A stretch of DNA of 64,000 nt from Planococcus lenghuensis (lineage in GTDB: Bacteria; Bacillota; Bacilli; Bacillales_A; Planococcaceae): NCBI RefSeq assembly GCF_001999905.1, contig NZ_CP019640.1:515001-579000 (forward strand). The letters run 5' to 3'. Both the position numbers and the translations under genes were made by a program. The notes beneath the pieces are model-generated. The model was not told where the DNA came from. It did not search any database and was given only the letters and a program-made list of their open reading frames with translations. Positions 21,280 to 31,771 of this stretch are shown here, piece after piece. Within the stretch, counting starts at the first letter, position 1. Every line of letters begins with the position of its first letter.

Positions 21280-23172
21280 GTGAGAGCGCTGAACAAACGG
21301 GAACATTCATTGACTAAGAAAAAACTGGAAGAGTTCCATGATGGAAAGATGCTGGATGCTTATTTGTATTTTGGTGCATACGTCAGCGGTAACGCAACAT
21401 CATTCACAGTCTGGGTGCCGGATGTGCGGAATGTCAGTGTCATCTGCACTGCGCCTGATGAAGGGCGTGAACAGCACGTTCCAATGGAGCAGCTGCCGGA
21501 GGACCCGACGATTTGGCGGGTTGAGATCGACCGGCAGCTGTCCGGGTTCACCTATGAATATGAAATTGAAACGAATGAAGGCGAACGGCTGCGAAAAACG
21601 GATCCGTTTGCCCGGGCAGCGGAGTACCGGCCGCAAACCCGGTCTATCGTGAGGGGAGCGCCGGAACACCGATGGTCTGAAGCGGCACTCAGGCAGAAGG
21701 AAATACAGAATGACAATCATCTGGAAAAACCGATGGCCATTTATGAAGTGCATATCGGGACATGGAAACGGAAGGCGAATGGTGACTTCCTGACATATAA
21801 AGAATTGGTGGATGAGCTGATTCCCTACGTCAAAGAACAGGGATTCACGCATATCGAGATTATGCCAATCACTGAGCACCCGCTGGATGAATCGTGGGGC
21901 TATCAGACAACCGGTTTTTTTGCCGCCACAAGCCGTTTCGGAACCGAAGATGAATTGAAATACTTCATCGATAAATGCGCCCAGCATGGCGTCGGTTTAT
22001 TTCTGGATTGGGTGCCCGGTCATTTTTGTGTGGACGCTCACGCATTGGCAAACTTCAATGGCTCCCTGCTGTACGAGGAACCGCGGCCGGCCCGCCGGAT
22101 GAATCCGGATTGGGGGACGCTGAACTTTGACGTGCAGAAAGGGGAAGTGATCAGTTTCATTTTCTCAAGCGCCCATTACTGGCTGGAGGAATTCAAATTC
22201 GATGGCGTCCGGATGGATGCGGTTGTGAATCTGCTGTTCATCCCGAATGTCCGGGACAGGCCGCATAACGATGAAGGAGCCGACTTTCTCCGAAAGTTGA
22301 CTACCGCATTGCGTGAACGGCATCCGGATAAGCTGCTGATCGCGGAAGATGCCTGGCATTTTCCCGGAGTGACAAAAGATGTGGCGGAAGGCGGTCTCGG
22401 GTTTCATTATAAATGGAATTTCGGCTGGATGAATGATGTTCAGCGCTATATGGAAGCGCCGCCTGAAAAACGTCCGTCGCTGCATGAGAAGATCAATTTC
22501 TCGCTGATGTACCATTACGAAGCCCGGTATATCTCCACGCTTTCCCATGATGAAGTCAGTGCCGGGAAAGGTTCGCTGCTGCACAAGATGGCCGGCACAT
22601 TCGAGGAACAGCTGCAGCAGCTGCGCCTCCTGTACGGGTTCTGGATCACGCATCCGGGCAAGAAACTATTGTTCATGGGCCAGGAATTCGGTGAACCGGG
22701 CGGCTGGGAAGGCCGGAAGCCGCTGGACTGGGAAGCGCTCGAACAGCCGGAATTCCAGCAGATGGCGGCTTTTATAAGAGAATTGCTGGCGTTCTACAAA
22801 ACGGAACCTGCGCTGTTCGAGCTGGATGATGAACGGCGGGGATTTCAATGGCTGGACGCAGATAACGCAGAACAAAGTGTCGCTTCTTTCATTCGCCGCG
22901 GCCATAACGAACCGGATGACTGCATTGTCATCTGCAATTTTTCCAACCAGGACTATCCGGATTTTCCGGTGGGACTGCCGGCTTCCGGGACTTATGAGGA
23001 AGTGTTCTCTACCACCAGACTGATTTCTGAAGGAAACGAAAGCCGAGGGATGAATAAGACGCACGCTAAAAAAATTCCGATGCACGACCAGGCTTACTCC
23101 ATGGTAATTGATCTTCCGGCATTATCCATGAGCGTCTGGAAACGGCAACAGGACGGGAGTGAACGCAATTGA
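21280..23172 (+). CDS. glgB: 1,4-alpha-glucan branching enzyme GlgB
   Basis: Introduces alpha-1,6 branches into glycogen. About 630 aa: an N-terminal CBM48 domain ([20 protein letters not shown]), then a GH13 barrel with [16 protein letters not shown] (nucleophile Asp), LLIAEDAW (acid Glu) and LSHDEV, and a C-terminal beta domain. The start is unclear: GTG 21280 follows AGGTGA by 5 nt, CTG 21289 follows GGAGGTG by 6 nt, and no ATG has a good site. First gene of glgBCDAP; its stop overlaps glgC. Confidence 0.94.
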   Translation: MRALNKREHSLTKKKLEEFHDGKMLDAYLYFGAYVSGNATSFTVWVPDVRNVSVICTAPDEGREQHVPMEQLPEDPTIWRVEIDRQLSGFTYEYEIETNEGERLRKTDPFARAAEYRPQTRSIVRGAPEHRWSEAALRQKEIQNDNHLEKPMAIYEVHIGTWKRKANGDFLTYKELVDELIPYVKEQGFTHIEIMPITEHPLDESWGYQTTGFFAATSRFGTEDELKYFIDKCAQHGVGLFLDWVPGHFCVDAHALANFNGSLLYEEPRPARRMNPDWGTLNFDVQKGEVISFIFSSAHYWLEEFKFDGVRMDAVVNLLFIPNVRDRPHNDEGADFLRKLTTALRERHPDKLLIAEDAWHFPGVTKDVAEGGLGFHYKWNFGWMNDVQRYMEAPPEKRPSLHEKINFSLMYHYEARYISTLSHDEVSAGKGSLLHKMAGTFEEQLQQLRLLYGFWITHPGKKLLFMGQEFGEPGGWEGRKPLDWEALEQPEFQQMAAFIRELLAFYKTEPALFELDDERRGFQWLDADNAEQSVASFIRRGHNEPDDCIVICNFSNQDYPDFPVGLPASGTYEEVFSTTRLISEGNESRGMNKTHAKKIPMHDQAYSMVIDLPALSMSVWKRQQDGSERN

Positions 23173-24317
23173 CAAGCAAAATGGTCGCAATGCTGCTGGC
23201 CGGCGGGCAAGGAAGCCGGCTGAAATCCCTGACGTACGATGTGGCAAAACCCGCAATCCCATTCGGCGGGAAATACCGGATCATCGACTTTCCGCTATCG
23301 AATTGCACCAATTCCGGCATCGAGACAGTGGGCGTGCTGACACAGTACGAACCGCATCTTCTCCATGCGTATATCGGTCTCGGAACTCCCTGGGATTTGG
23401 ACCGCCGCCACGGCGGTGTCACCATCCTGCCGCCTTATGCGGAGATTGAGGGCAATAAATGGTATGCCGGCACGGCGAGCGCCATTTATCAGAACCTCAA
23501 GTTTCTGGATGCGGCGGACCCTGATTATGTGCTGATTTTGTCAGGCGATCATATTTACAAGATGGATTATGATCTGATGCTCGATTTTCATAAAGAGACA
23601 CAGGCGGAAGTGACGCTGTCTGTACTGGAAGTACCGTGGACTGATACCCACCGTTTTGGTGTCATCAATACGGATGAGCAGATGAACGTACTCGAATTCC
23701 AGGAAAAGCCGAAGCAGGCGAAAAGCAATCTCGCATCGATGGGTGTATATATTTTCAATTGGCGGACGCTCAGAGAATGTCTGATCGAGGACAGCAAAAA
23801 AGAGGAATCCTCCCATGATTTCGGCAAGGACATCCTGCCGGTTCTGTTGAAAAACGGCTCGAAGATGATGGCTTATCCGTATAAAGGCTACTGGAAAGAT
23901 GTCGGAACTGTCGAGAGCCTGTGGGAAGCGAATATGGACCTCCTCGATTCTCATTCCGGACTGAATTTGAATGATCCGGCATGGCGTATCTATTCGTCGA
24001 ATGTTCAAATGCCGCCGCACATCGTTACGGATACAGCGCTGCTCCAGGATTCCGTCGTGAATGAGGGGTGTGTCATTGCAGGCGAAATAAACCGATCCAT
24101 CATTTTCCGGGACGTCAAAGTACAAGAAGGGGCGGTCCTGTCGGAATGTGTCCTCATGAATGGCACGGTCATCGGCAAAGGAGCCAAACTGAACAAAGTC
24201 ATTGTGCCGCCTAACTTGAATGTACCGGATCATTTTGAGATCAGTGACCAGCAGGACGAAGTCATTTTGATGACCCAGGAACGGATCGATGAGTGGAAAG
24301 GAAGTGGCGGAAAATGA
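23169..24317 (+). CDS. glgC: Glucose-1-phosphate adenylyltransferase GlgC
   Basis: Makes ADP-glucose, the donor for glycogen. 382 aa, starting at TTG 23169, which overlaps the glgB stop (TTGA) and has GGGAG about 9 nt upstream. The catalytic loop [13 protein letters not shown], the [14 protein letters not shown] block and the [10 protein letters not shown] metal site are intact, and a C-terminal left-handed beta-helix is indicated by the repeating hexapeptide-like [15 protein letters not shown]. It is the catalytic partner of GlgD. Confidence 0.96.
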   Translation: MTSKMVAMLLAGGQGSRLKSLTYDVAKPAIPFGGKYRIIDFPLSNCTNSGIETVGVLTQYEPHLLHAYIGLGTPWDLDRRHGGVTILPPYAEIEGNKWYAGTASAIYQNLKFLDAADPDYVLILSGDHIYKMDYDLMLDFHKETQAEVTLSVLEVPWTDTHRFGVINTDEQMNVLEFQEKPKQAKSNLASMGVYIFNWRTLRECLIEDSKKEESSHDFGKDILPVLLKNGSKMMAYPYKGYWKDVGTVESLWEANMDLLDSHSGLNLNDPAWRIYSSNVQMPPHIVTDTALLQDSVVNEGCVIAGEINRSIIFRDVKVQEGAVLSECVLMNGTVIGKGAKLNKVIVPPNLNVPDHFEISDQQDEVILMTQERIDEWKGSGGK

Positions 24318-25336
24318 GCATGATGGCAGTAATTGACGCATCGGTTAAACTGTCCGGGATGGATGACTTGGCAATGAATCGGACAATCGCTTCAGTTCCG
24401 TTTGCCGGGCGTTACCGGCTGGTTGATTTCCCATTATCCAATCTGGTGAATTCGAATATTACGTCTGTCGGCGTTTTTGCTTCTTATCCGTTTACATCGC
24501 TGATGGATCATATTGAAATGGGCAAGAGTTGGGACCTTGACCGCAGACGGGATGGGCTGCGGCTGCTGCCGACTGTCCAGCACGGCGCCGGCATCATGAG
24601 TGTCGGGGCATTTGCCTCTTTTGAAGAACATATCCAATTTTTCAACAAAAGCAAGCGGGATTATGTCGTGATTACGAATCCATTTACCGTTTGCCAGCTT
24701 GACTATGAAGATATGCTGTCGGTGCATAAGCAGTCGGGTGCGGATATTACGGAAGCAGTGAGTGACGGCGTTCAATTGAAGAGCTATATTTTATCCAAGC
24801 CATTGTTCCTTGAATTGATAAGCAGTTATAAGGATAAGCGGGTCATCAGCATCGAAGATATCGTAAAACTGAAGAAAAAGCCATATACGTATGGACAGTA
24901 TCATTACAAGGGCTTTTTCGCTGTCATCGATTCGGTTGAGCGTTATTTTGAAGTGTCAATGGCGCTGCTTGATGAAGAAAACTGGCGTTTGCTGTTCCGG
25001 GCGGATCGGCCGGTGTACACGAAAGTGAAAGATGAACCGCCGACGCGCTATATCAAAGGCTCAGACGTGAAGCGCTCGCTCGTTGCCAATGGCAGCACGA
25101 TCCGGGGTGACGTAAAAGGCAGTATCATCAGCCGGGCGGTGATCATCCGGGAAAACACGAAACTGCAAAGCTGCATCATCATGCAGAAATCCTTGATCAG
25201 CGAAAATTGTGACTTGGCATTCGTTATTGCCGACAAGGAAGTGATCATTGAAGAAGGGGTCTCTCTTCATGGAACGGCTGAGCAGCCGATCGTTCTCCGT
25301 AAAGGCGACCGGGTGACAAAGGAGGATTCCCGATGA
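24314..25336 (+). CDS. glgD: Glucose-1-phosphate adenylyltransferase subunit GlgD
   Basis: A GlgC paralogue of 340 aa from ATG 24314, overlapping glgC by ATGA. The nucleotide-binding loop of GlgC is missing: the N-terminus reads [20 protein letters not shown] in its place, while [18 protein letters not shown] is kept. As in other Bacillales, it is expected to be a non-catalytic subunit that raises GlgC activity; that role is family knowledge. Coupled to glgA downstream. Confidence 0.94.
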   Translation: MSMMAVIDASVKLSGMDDLAMNRTIASVPFAGRYRLVDFPLSNLVNSNITSVGVFASYPFTSLMDHIEMGKSWDLDRRRDGLRLLPTVQHGAGIMSVGAFASFEEHIQFFNKSKRDYVVITNPFTVCQLDYEDMLSVHKQSGADITEAVSDGVQLKSYILSKPLFLELISSYKDKRVISIEDIVKLKKKPYTYGQYHYKGFFAVIDSVERYFEVSMALLDEENWRLLFRADRPVYTKVKDEPPTRYIKGSDVKRSLVANGSTIRGDVKGSIISRAVIIRENTKLQSCIIMQKSLISENCDLAFVIADKEVIIEEGVSLHGTAEQPIVLRKGDRVTKEDSR

Positions 25337-26778
25337 ATATCGTCATGGCAGTGGCGGAATGCGTCCCTTTTGTGAAGACCGGGGGACTTGCCGATGTGGC
25401 AGGAGCACTGCCGAAAGCATTGGCCAGGCTCGGCCACAACGTAACAGTCATTCTGCCGAAATACAGCCTGATTCCTGATGAACTGCAGCAGCAATTCACG
25501 AAACAAGATGAAGTGAAATTCGAATTTAAAGGGAAGCAGGCAAGTGCTGGCATATTTGCATATGAATCAGAAGGTGTTGGATACCTGCTGCTGGAAAATG
25601 ATGAGTATTTTGCACGGGAAGGAATCTATGGACAGCCGGATGATGCCGAACGGTTCGCTTTTTTAAACCGGGGGGTGCTGGCAGTACTGCATTCCTTGCC
25701 GCTTCCGGCGGATATTGTGCACGTCCATGACTGGCATACAGCAATGATTCCGTTTTTACTGCAGGAAGATCAGCAGTATGCCGGGCTGAACGAAGGTCTT
25801 CAGACGGTGCTTACGATCCATAATCTGCAGTTTCAGGGAAATTTCCCGCCGGAGACCTTTACCGCAATTTATGGAATGGACAGCCAATACCTGAATGACG
25901 ATGCGGTGTTGTGGCATGGGAATTTATCCATGCTGAAAACGGGGATTCAATATGCGGATAAAGTAACGGCGGTCAGCCCGACATACCGCGATGAAATTCT
26001 GACGGACCAGTACGGGGAAGGGTTGCAGCAAGTACTTCGAGCGCGGCAGGATGACCTGCTGGGTATTGTGAACGGTCTTGATACCGATGCGTATGATCCG
26101 GCAGCGGATCCGGCGATTGAACAGACATATGATGCATCATCCGTTTCAGCGGGCAAAGCGGCGAACAAGCAGGCGCTGCAGCGCCGGTTCGGACTACCGG
26201 AACAGCCGGACACGCCGCTGATCGTCATGGTCTCAAGGCTATCCGGACAGAAAGGGATCGATGTGCTGGAAGATACGCTGCCCGAGTTAGTGGAAAAAGA
26301 GGATTTGCAAGTGATCATCCTGGGTACAGGAGAAGAACGATATGAGCGGTTTCTGCGTGGGTTGGCGGCAGATCACCCGGATAAAGTGTATGCTTATATT
26401 GGGTTTGATGAAGCGCTTGCGCATCTATTGTATGCCGGTGCGGATATCTTTCTGATGCCATCCCATTTCGAGCCATGCGGTCTGAGTCAGCTCATATCGA
26501 TGCGATACGGAACTGTGCCGGTTGCCAATAAGACCGGGGGACTGCAGGATACCGTGACCGAATACGATGAAGGAATGCAGACCGGGAATGGATTTTTGAG
26601 CGATTTTTCCCGTGGCCGGACATTCAGCGGAACGCTAAAGCGGTGTCTGTCGTTCTACAAGCAGCCGGAAGATTGGCGAATGATCCAGCTGAATGGCATG
26701 CGGGGAAATTACTCGTGGCCGCGTTCCGCTGAGCAGTACGCGAAGCTCTACGAACGCATAAAACAGACAGAGGAGTGA
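25333..26778 (+). CDS. glgA: Glycogen synthase GlgA
   Basis: A GT5 glycosyltransferase that adds glucose from ADP-glucose to the growing alpha-1,4 chain. 481 aa. The N-terminal KTGGLADVAGALPKAL binds ADP-glucose, VHDWHTA is conserved, and the C-terminal domain has SRLSGQKGID and SHFEPCGLSQLISMRYG. ATG 25333 overlaps the glgD stop, with AAAGGAGG upstream. Followed after 4 bp by glgP. Confidence 0.96.
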   Translation: MNIVMAVAECVPFVKTGGLADVAGALPKALARLGHNVTVILPKYSLIPDELQQQFTKQDEVKFEFKGKQASAGIFAYESEGVGYLLLENDEYFAREGIYGQPDDAERFAFLNRGVLAVLHSLPLPADIVHVHDWHTAMIPFLLQEDQQYAGLNEGLQTVLTIHNLQFQGNFPPETFTAIYGMDSQYLNDDAVLWHGNLSMLKTGIQYADKVTAVSPTYRDEILTDQYGEGLQQVLRARQDDLLGIVNGLDTDAYDPAADPAIEQTYDASSVSAGKAANKQALQRRFGLPEQPDTPLIVMVSRLSGQKGIDVLEDTLPELVEKEDLQVIILGTGEERYERFLRGLAADHPDKVYAYIGFDEALAHLLYAGADIFLMPSHFEPCGLSQLISMRYGTVPVANKTGGLQDTVTEYDEGMQTGNGFLSDFSRGRTFSGTLKRCLSFYKQPEDWRMIQLNGMRGNYSWPRSAEQYAKLYERIKQTEE

Positions 26779-26782
26779 CCGA

Positions 26783-29131
26783 ATGTTCGGTTCGAAAGAA
26801 GAATTCAAGGAACATTTCATGAGGCGGTTCGAACAGCAGACAGAAGAGCAGTCGCCACAAACGGCATATGCTGTATTGGGTGACATGCTGCGTGAACACA
26901 TACAGGAAGATTGGGAACGGACGAATACACGCTATGCGGAACACAAGGACAAGCAATTGTATTATTTTTCAATCGAGTTTTTGATCGGGCGACTGCTCGG
27001 CCAGAACCTGCTGAATCTGGCGTGCTATGATCTGGTCAAAGAAGGACTGGACGAGCTTGGATATGATTTGTCGGAGATCGAAGAATTTGAACCGGAACCG
27101 GGTCTTGGAAATGGCGGACTCGGCAGGCTGGCGGCCGGCTTTCTGGATTCGCTCGCTTCCCTGCAGATGCCCGGCCATGGCTGTGGCATCCGGTATAAAG
27201 GCGGCTTGTTCACCCAGCACATTAAAGATGGTTTTCAGACGGAGCAGCCAACCGACTGGATCCGGGAAACCGGCAGTCTCGACGTCAGACGGGAAGACCT
27301 GGCGCTGGACATTCCATTTTTCGGGCAAGCCGGAACTGCAGAGAATGCAGAGTGGGTAAAAGCCGTACCATACGACATGCCCGTTGTAGGTGCAAATGGC
27401 CGTACAATCAATACACTTCGTCTGTGGCAGGCGGAACCATCAGATCGCCCGATACCATCGACTAAAACGATGCAAATATATGAACGGGAAACAGCTGCCA
27501 TTTCCGACCGGCTGTATCCGGATGATTCGCTGGACGAAGGAAAGATCCTTCGGCTGAAACAGCAGTACTTTTTGTGCAGCGCATCGATCAGAACCATCTT
27601 AAAAGAGCGTCAGTTTGAGATCCGGGAATTGCCGGATCGGGTAGCGATTCAAGTGAATGACACACATCCGGCGATGGCAGTGCCGGAATTGATGCGCGTG
27701 CTGCTCGATGAAGAGGGACTGGACTGGGATGAGGCATGGGCGATCACGACCCGGACCATCTCCTATACGAATCATACAATCCTTGAAGAAGCGATGGAAA
27801 AATGGGACAGTTACTTGATTGAAACACTGCTCCCGCGAATCTATCAGATTATCGAAGAAATCGACCGGCGCTTTAAGGCAAAACTGGCCACCCAGCAATT
27901 GAGCACCCATGACCGGCATAAATTATCGATCATCGAAAATGACCGGGTCAAAATGGCGGTACTTGCGGTTGTCGGCAGTTATAAAGTGAATGGCGTCGCC
28001 AAACTGCATACGGAAATTCTGAAGCAGCGGGAAATGAAAGAACTGCACGAGCAATTTCCGGATAAATTTCATAATAAAACGAATGGAATCAGCCATCGCC
28101 GCTGGCTCATGAAGGCCAACCCGGAACTGGCGTCGCTGATTACCGAATCGATCGGATCCGGCTGGGTCACCGAGCCTGAGCGGCTGCGGGAATTGGACCG
28201 GTTCGCAAAGGACCAGTCCTTCCATGCGTCATTCGAGGCAGTGAAACGGCAGAAAAAAGAGCAGCTGATCCGGCACGTTGAGCATATTTCCGACAGTCCG
28301 ATTGATCCCGATTCGATCTTTGATATCCACATCAAGCGGATTCATGGTTATAAGCGGCAGCTGATGAACATTCTGCACATCCAGATGCTGTATGACCGCA
28401 TCCGTCAGGATTCCTCGTTCCGTCCGTATCCGCGCACCTTCTTTTTTGGCGGGAAAGCCGCACCGACTTACGATTTTGCCAAGCAGGTTATCAAGACGAT
28501 CAATACAGTGGCACATAAAGTGAACAGCGATCCGCTCGTCAGGCAGCATGTGCATGTGGTGTTCGTGGAAAATTATAACGTGAGTAAGGCGGAGCAATTG
28601 ATCCCTGCGGCAAACGTCAGTGAACAGATCTCCACCGCTTCCAAAGAAGCATCCGGCACCGGCAATATGAAATTCATGATGAACGGAGCACTGACATTAG
28701 GTACGGTTGACGGGGCCAATGTCGAGATTTTCGAGCAAGTGGGTGAGGAGAACGCTTTTCCGTTCGGATTGCTCGCAGAACAAGTAATGCAGTTTGAGAA
28801 GGACGGGACATACGATCCGCAGGAAATCATCCGACACGATCCGGAAATCCGGCAAGTCATGGCTGAATTGACGGGAGGTCAGCTGACAGACGGTATTGAA
28901 AACAGCAATTATATCATCCGGCAGCTCATTGACCGGCGTGATCCTTTTTTCGTACTGAAAGATTTAAGAAGTTATATGGCCGTGCATGATCAAATGCTGA
29001 TGGCTTACACAGAACAGACCCGATGGACCGAAATGGCCATCAAAAATGTTGCGGCGTCCGGCTATTTCTCAAGTGATCGGACCATCCGTCAATATGCTGA
29101 GGAAGTTTGGCATTTGGACCGCCGGAGTTGA
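26783..29131 (+). CDS. glgP: Glycogen phosphorylase GlgP
   Basis: A PLP enzyme that releases glucose-1-phosphate from glycogen ends. 782 aa. The PLP-lysine site EASGTGNMKFMMNG, the ELGNGGLGR-type motif PGLGNGGLGRLAAG, and IHGYKRQLMN are conserved. ATG 26783 has GAGGAG 8 nt before it. Last gene of the synthesis-and-breakdown operon, an order identical to B. subtilis glgBCDAP. A glgX/pullulanase gene is not in the window. Confidence 0.96.
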   Translation: MFGSKEEFKEHFMRRFEQQTEEQSPQTAYAVLGDMLREHIQEDWERTNTRYAEHKDKQLYYFSIEFLIGRLLGQNLLNLACYDLVKEGLDELGYDLSEIEEFEPEPGLGNGGLGRLAAGFLDSLASLQMPGHGCGIRYKGGLFTQHIKDGFQTEQPTDWIRETGSLDVRREDLALDIPFFGQAGTAENAEWVKAVPYDMPVVGANGRTINTLRLWQAEPSDRPIPSTKTMQIYERETAAISDRLYPDDSLDEGKILRLKQQYFLCSASIRTILKERQFEIRELPDRVAIQVNDTHPAMAVPELMRVLLDEEGLDWDEAWAITTRTISYTNHTILEEAMEKWDSYLIETLLPRIYQIIEEIDRRFKAKLATQQLSTHDRHKLSIIENDRVKMAVLAVVGSYKVNGVAKLHTEILKQREMKELHEQFPDKFHNKTNGISHRRWLMKANPELASLITESIGSGWVTEPERLRELDRFAKDQSFHASFEAVKRQKKEQLIRHVEHISDSPIDPDSIFDIHIKRIHGYKRQLMNILHIQMLYDRIRQDSSFRPYPRTFFFGGKAAPTYDFAKQVIKTINTVAHKVNSDPLVRQHVHVVFVENYNVSKAEQLIPAANVSEQISTASKEASGTGNMKFMMNGALTLGTVDGANVEIFEQVGEENAFPFGLLAEQVMQFEKDGTYDPQEIIRHDPEIRQVMAELTGGQLTDGIENSNYIIRQLIDRRDPFFVLKDLRSYMAVHDQMLMAYTEQTRWTEMAIKNVAASGYFSSDRTIRQYAEEVWHLDRRS

Positions 29132-29151
29132 ATTTCGAAAGGACGGGAAAC

Positions 29152-29961
29152 ATGGCGCGTGAAGCTTTTTCCAATACCGATCTGAAAGACTATAAGGCAA
29201 GCGGAACGCTTGCCGGGAAAGTGGCGATTGTAACAGGCGGCAGCAGCGGAATCGGACAGGCTGTCGCCATTGCCTATGCAAAAGAAGGGGCGAAAGTGGT
29301 CATCGGCTATTTGGACGATGAGGAAGGTGCGGATGAAACCATCAAGATCATCGGGCAATATGGCGGTGAGGCCAGGGCATTGAATGGTGATTTGGGTAAA
29401 TCAGGGAATTGCGACAAACTGGTGCAATTTGCAATCGATGAATTCGGTCAGCTTGATATTGTTGTCAATAATGCCGGTTATCAATACCCGCAAACGACCC
29501 CCCTTGATATTACAGATGAGCAATTGCTGAAAACATTCGAAATTAAAGCGTTCGCCATGTTTTATATGACACGGGCTGCCCTTCCTCATTTGAAAAAGGG
29601 GGCGCGAATCATCAATACAGCGTCCATTAATGCTTACCGGGGCCATTCCGATTTAATCGACTATGCAGGCGCGAATGGTGCCATGGTGGCGATGACCCGC
29701 TCGCTCGCCCGGCGGCTGGTGCGGGAAGAGATTGCCGTGAATGGCATCGCGCCCGGGCCCATCTGGACCCCGCTTATTCCAAAAACGTTCGGTCACTTGA
29801 ATCCGGACGTGGCGGATGATTTCGGGGAAGACGTGCCGGCAGGCCGGCCGGGTCAGCCTTATGAGCTGGTGAAGGCATTCGTTTTCTTGGCGGATCCGCA
29901 GAACTCATACATGACCGGCCAATTCCTGCACATGAACGGCGGCGACTATATGTCGACGTGA
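29152..29961 (+). CDS. Short-chain dehydrogenase/reductase with an altered catalytic motif
   Basis: 269 aa from ATG 29152 (MAREAFSNTD), preceded by AAAGGACGGG. NAD(P)-binding TGGSSGIGQ, NNAGYQYP and the Ser in NTASINAY are present. The Tyr of the usual Y-x3-K motif is there (DYAGANGAMVAM), but the Lys is Asn. The 13-residue Ser-Tyr spacing is normal. General family: YhdF/GSP39-like SDRs. The missing Lys could abolish or change activity. It sits 20 bp after glgP and may be co-transcribed, although a glycogen role is not evident. Confidence 0.88.
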   Translation: MAREAFSNTDLKDYKASGTLAGKVAIVTGGSSGIGQAVAIAYAKEGAKVVIGYLDDEEGADETIKIIGQYGGEARALNGDLGKSGNCDKLVQFAIDEFGQLDIVVNNAGYQYPQTTPLDITDEQLLKTFEIKAFAMFYMTRAALPHLKKGARIINTASINAYRGHSDLIDYAGANGAMVAMTRSLARRLVREEIAVNGIAPGPIWTPLIPKTFGHLNPDVADDFGEDVPAGRPGQPYELVKAFVFLADPQNSYMTGQFLHMNGGDYMST

Positions 29962-29965
29962 TGAA

Positions 29966-29998
29966 AGAGGCCTCCAGTTGTCATCTGGAGGCCTTCTT
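29966..29998 (+). terminator. Terminator of the glg/SDR operon
   Basis: Stem AGGCCTCCAG / CTGGAGGCCT followed by TCTT. Confidence 0.82.
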
Positions 29999-30034
29999 GA
30001 GATAGATGCAATTTCCTTTATTTAGCAAAGTGTG

Positions 30035-30042
30035 CTATGATA
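30035..30042 (+). repeat. Left target-site duplication of the ISL3 element
   Basis: CTATGATA, identical to 31353-31360 on the other side of the element. Eight bp is the expected size for this family. Confidence 0.9.
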
Positions 30043-31352
30043 GGCTCATCACCGAAACGTGGGGTTGTGTAAGTGAAAGTTGATTGAACGTAAAAATTAG
30101 AAAAAAAGCGAAAACCCCGTTATCGTAATTGTTGACTAGACAAACCACGATAGGAGTTTTCGCTTTGTGCACCCAGTTTATCAAATCCCTGATTCCATTG
30201 CCAGCCTTTTTTACCGTCTCTCCGCCATCCGATGAAGCGCCGGCTGTTTTCCCAGTCGATCCGCCGGCCCACTGTATCCGCTGTCCGATTTGTGGCGGAA
30301 GAACCCATCGCCATGATCGGAAAATCCGCCGCTTTCGCCATGGGTATGCCTGGCATATTGGTACCCTGTGGATTGAACTAGCCGTTCCCAGACAGCGCTG
30401 CTTGGGTTGTGCCTACACGTTCACCTACGATTACGGGCTTGGGCTCATCCGTTATTCCACCGCTGCCTACCGTCGCGAAATCGTCCGTCGCTGCCATGGC
30501 CGCGCCCTTTCGGACGTGGCCTCCGAGTATCAGCTGCCATATACCACGGTGGAACGGTGGTTTTACCGGTATGCGCCAGAACAGGCAAAAGAAGAAAAAG
30601 CGGAACGGATCTGTGTCGATGAGTTCGCTTTCCGTAAAGGCCATTCCTATGCGACCAGTGTGCTGAATGCCGATACCGGAAGCGTGCTGGCTGTCGCCCG
30701 CGGACGGGACGAGGAGGCGATCAAAACTGTCCTGGCAAAGGTGAAGGGATCTGTGAAAGTGGTGGTGAGCGATCTGGCACCCGCCATGGCCAAGGCAATC
30801 CAAGCCACCTTTCCGTCCGCCGGCCACATCCTGGACCGTTTCCATATCATTCAATTCTTTACGGAGGCGCTCAAAAGGAGGCGCCGGTATTTGATCGAGG
30901 CGAAAAAGCATCACACGGTCCGCTTTATCGACCGTTGCCTGGCGTGTGAGCCGGCGGCTCTTACTGAAGGAGAGCGTGCCTATGTATTCCGCTGGCTGGA
31001 GGAAGACAGCCACCTATGCCATCTCTATCAGGCTTTACAGCACATCCGGTATGTCTTCAAAGCGACAACACCTACACAGGCAGGGCGACGGCTTTCCGAC
31101 TGGATGAAGCGCTATCAGTTCCATGGATGCCGGGCAGCAGCTAAAATCGCAAAGAGCCTGATCGTTAGGGAAACCGCATTACTGGAAACCATTCTGTCCC
31201 CTTTATCAAACGGCATTATGGAAGGAACGAACAATAAGATCAAACTTATCAAAAGACGGGGATACGGCTACCGGAACGATGCCCATCTTTTCCTGCGAAT
31301 CCGCTTGGAGACCGGGTGAACGCCTGTCACCCCCGACTTTTGGTGATGAGCC
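30043..31352 (+). mobile_element. Complete ISL3-family insertion sequence (1310 bp)
   Basis: The ends are inverted repeats: GGCTCATCACCGAAA.CGTGGGG at the left and the complement of CCCCGACTTTTGGTGATGAGCC at the right. They match over the first 11 bases and imperfectly beyond. A perfect 8-bp direct duplication flanks them. It contains one intact transposase gene. The insertion divides the gap between the glg operon and the 31436 gene. Confidence 0.95.
30165..31319 (+). CDS. ISL3 family transposase
   Basis: 384 aa from TTG 30165, chosen because TAGGAG lies 8 nt upstream. An N-terminal zinc finger (CIRCPICGGRTHRHDRK..CLGCAYTF), a helix-turn-helix (DVASEYQLPYTTVERW) and the DDE catalytic domain follow: Asp in ICVDEFAFRKG, Asp in VVSDLAPAM, and Glu near SNGIMEGTNNKIKLIKRRGYGYRN. 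No frameshift is seen, so the element is probably active. Confidence 0.95.
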   Translation: MCTQFIKSLIPLPAFFTVSPPSDEAPAVFPVDPPAHCIRCPICGGRTHRHDRKIRRFRHGYAWHIGTLWIELAVPRQRCLGCAYTFTYDYGLGLIRYSTAAYRREIVRRCHGRALSDVASEYQLPYTTVERWFYRYAPEQAKEEKAERICVDEFAFRKGHSYATSVLNADTGSVLAVARGRDEEAIKTVLAKVKGSVKVVVSDLAPAMAKAIQATFPSAGHILDRFHIIQFFTEALKRRRRYLIEAKKHHTVRFIDRCLACEPAALTEGERAYVFRWLEEDSHLCHLYQALQHIRYVFKATTPTQAGRRLSDWMKRYQFHGCRAAAKIAKSLIVRETALLETILSPLSNGIMEGTNNKIKLIKRRGYGYRNDAHLFLRIRLETG

Positions 31353-31360
31353 CTATGATA
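31353..31360 (+). repeat. Right target-site duplication of the ISL3 element
   Basis: CTATGATA, identical to 30035-30042. Confidence 0.9.
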
Positions 31361-31435
31361 AGGATAATGTGAATATGTGGATCCTATCAGACTTTTCTTA
31401 GTCCCTTTCCATGCATATGGAAAGGAGGAATCTCA

Positions 31436-31669
31436 GTGAATCTGGAACATATCCAAGAGACCCTTAAAACAGTCCAGTATTACCATAATGTCAATATCGT
31501 TCAGACGTTTGAGAAAGAAGACGGAACCTCCATCAGAGTGAAGTGCATAGAAAACACCCGCACCCTGGAAGTCAGTTACTCGGCCAGCGAAACGATTGAG
31601 CGGTATGAAACAATCGAAGAAGCGGCAGTGGCAATCGAACAGTATTTGAATCTGGAAATAACAACTTAA
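31436..31669 (+). CDS. Small protein of unknown function
   Basis: 77 aa from GTG 31436, with AAAGGAGG 7 nt upstream. Acidic and without signal or membrane helix; the pattern VKCIENTRTLEVSYSASETIERYETIEEAAVAIEQYL suggests a compact alpha-beta domain, in size and pattern like the DUF1797 proteins of Bacillales, but I am not certain of that. It originally lay downstream of the glg region before the ISL3 insertion. Confidence 0.7.
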   Translation: MNLEHIQETLKTVQYYHNVNIVQTFEKEDGTSIRVKCIENTRTLEVSYSASETIERYETIEEAAVAIEQYLNLEITT

Positions 31670-31725
31670 GTTCGCTGGCCCTGCCGGCGGATTTTTTACA
31701 TGGAAGAACTGGATATGCAGCTGTT

Positions 31726-31757
31726 ATACCATGCGTTTTGTACGCATGGTATTTTTT
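31726..31757 (+). terminator. Terminator before a 21-bp array
   Basis: Stem ATACCATGCGT / ACGCATGGTAT, then TTTTTT. Confidence 0.88.
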
Positions 31758-31771
31758 GCGTTTAGGGAGAG

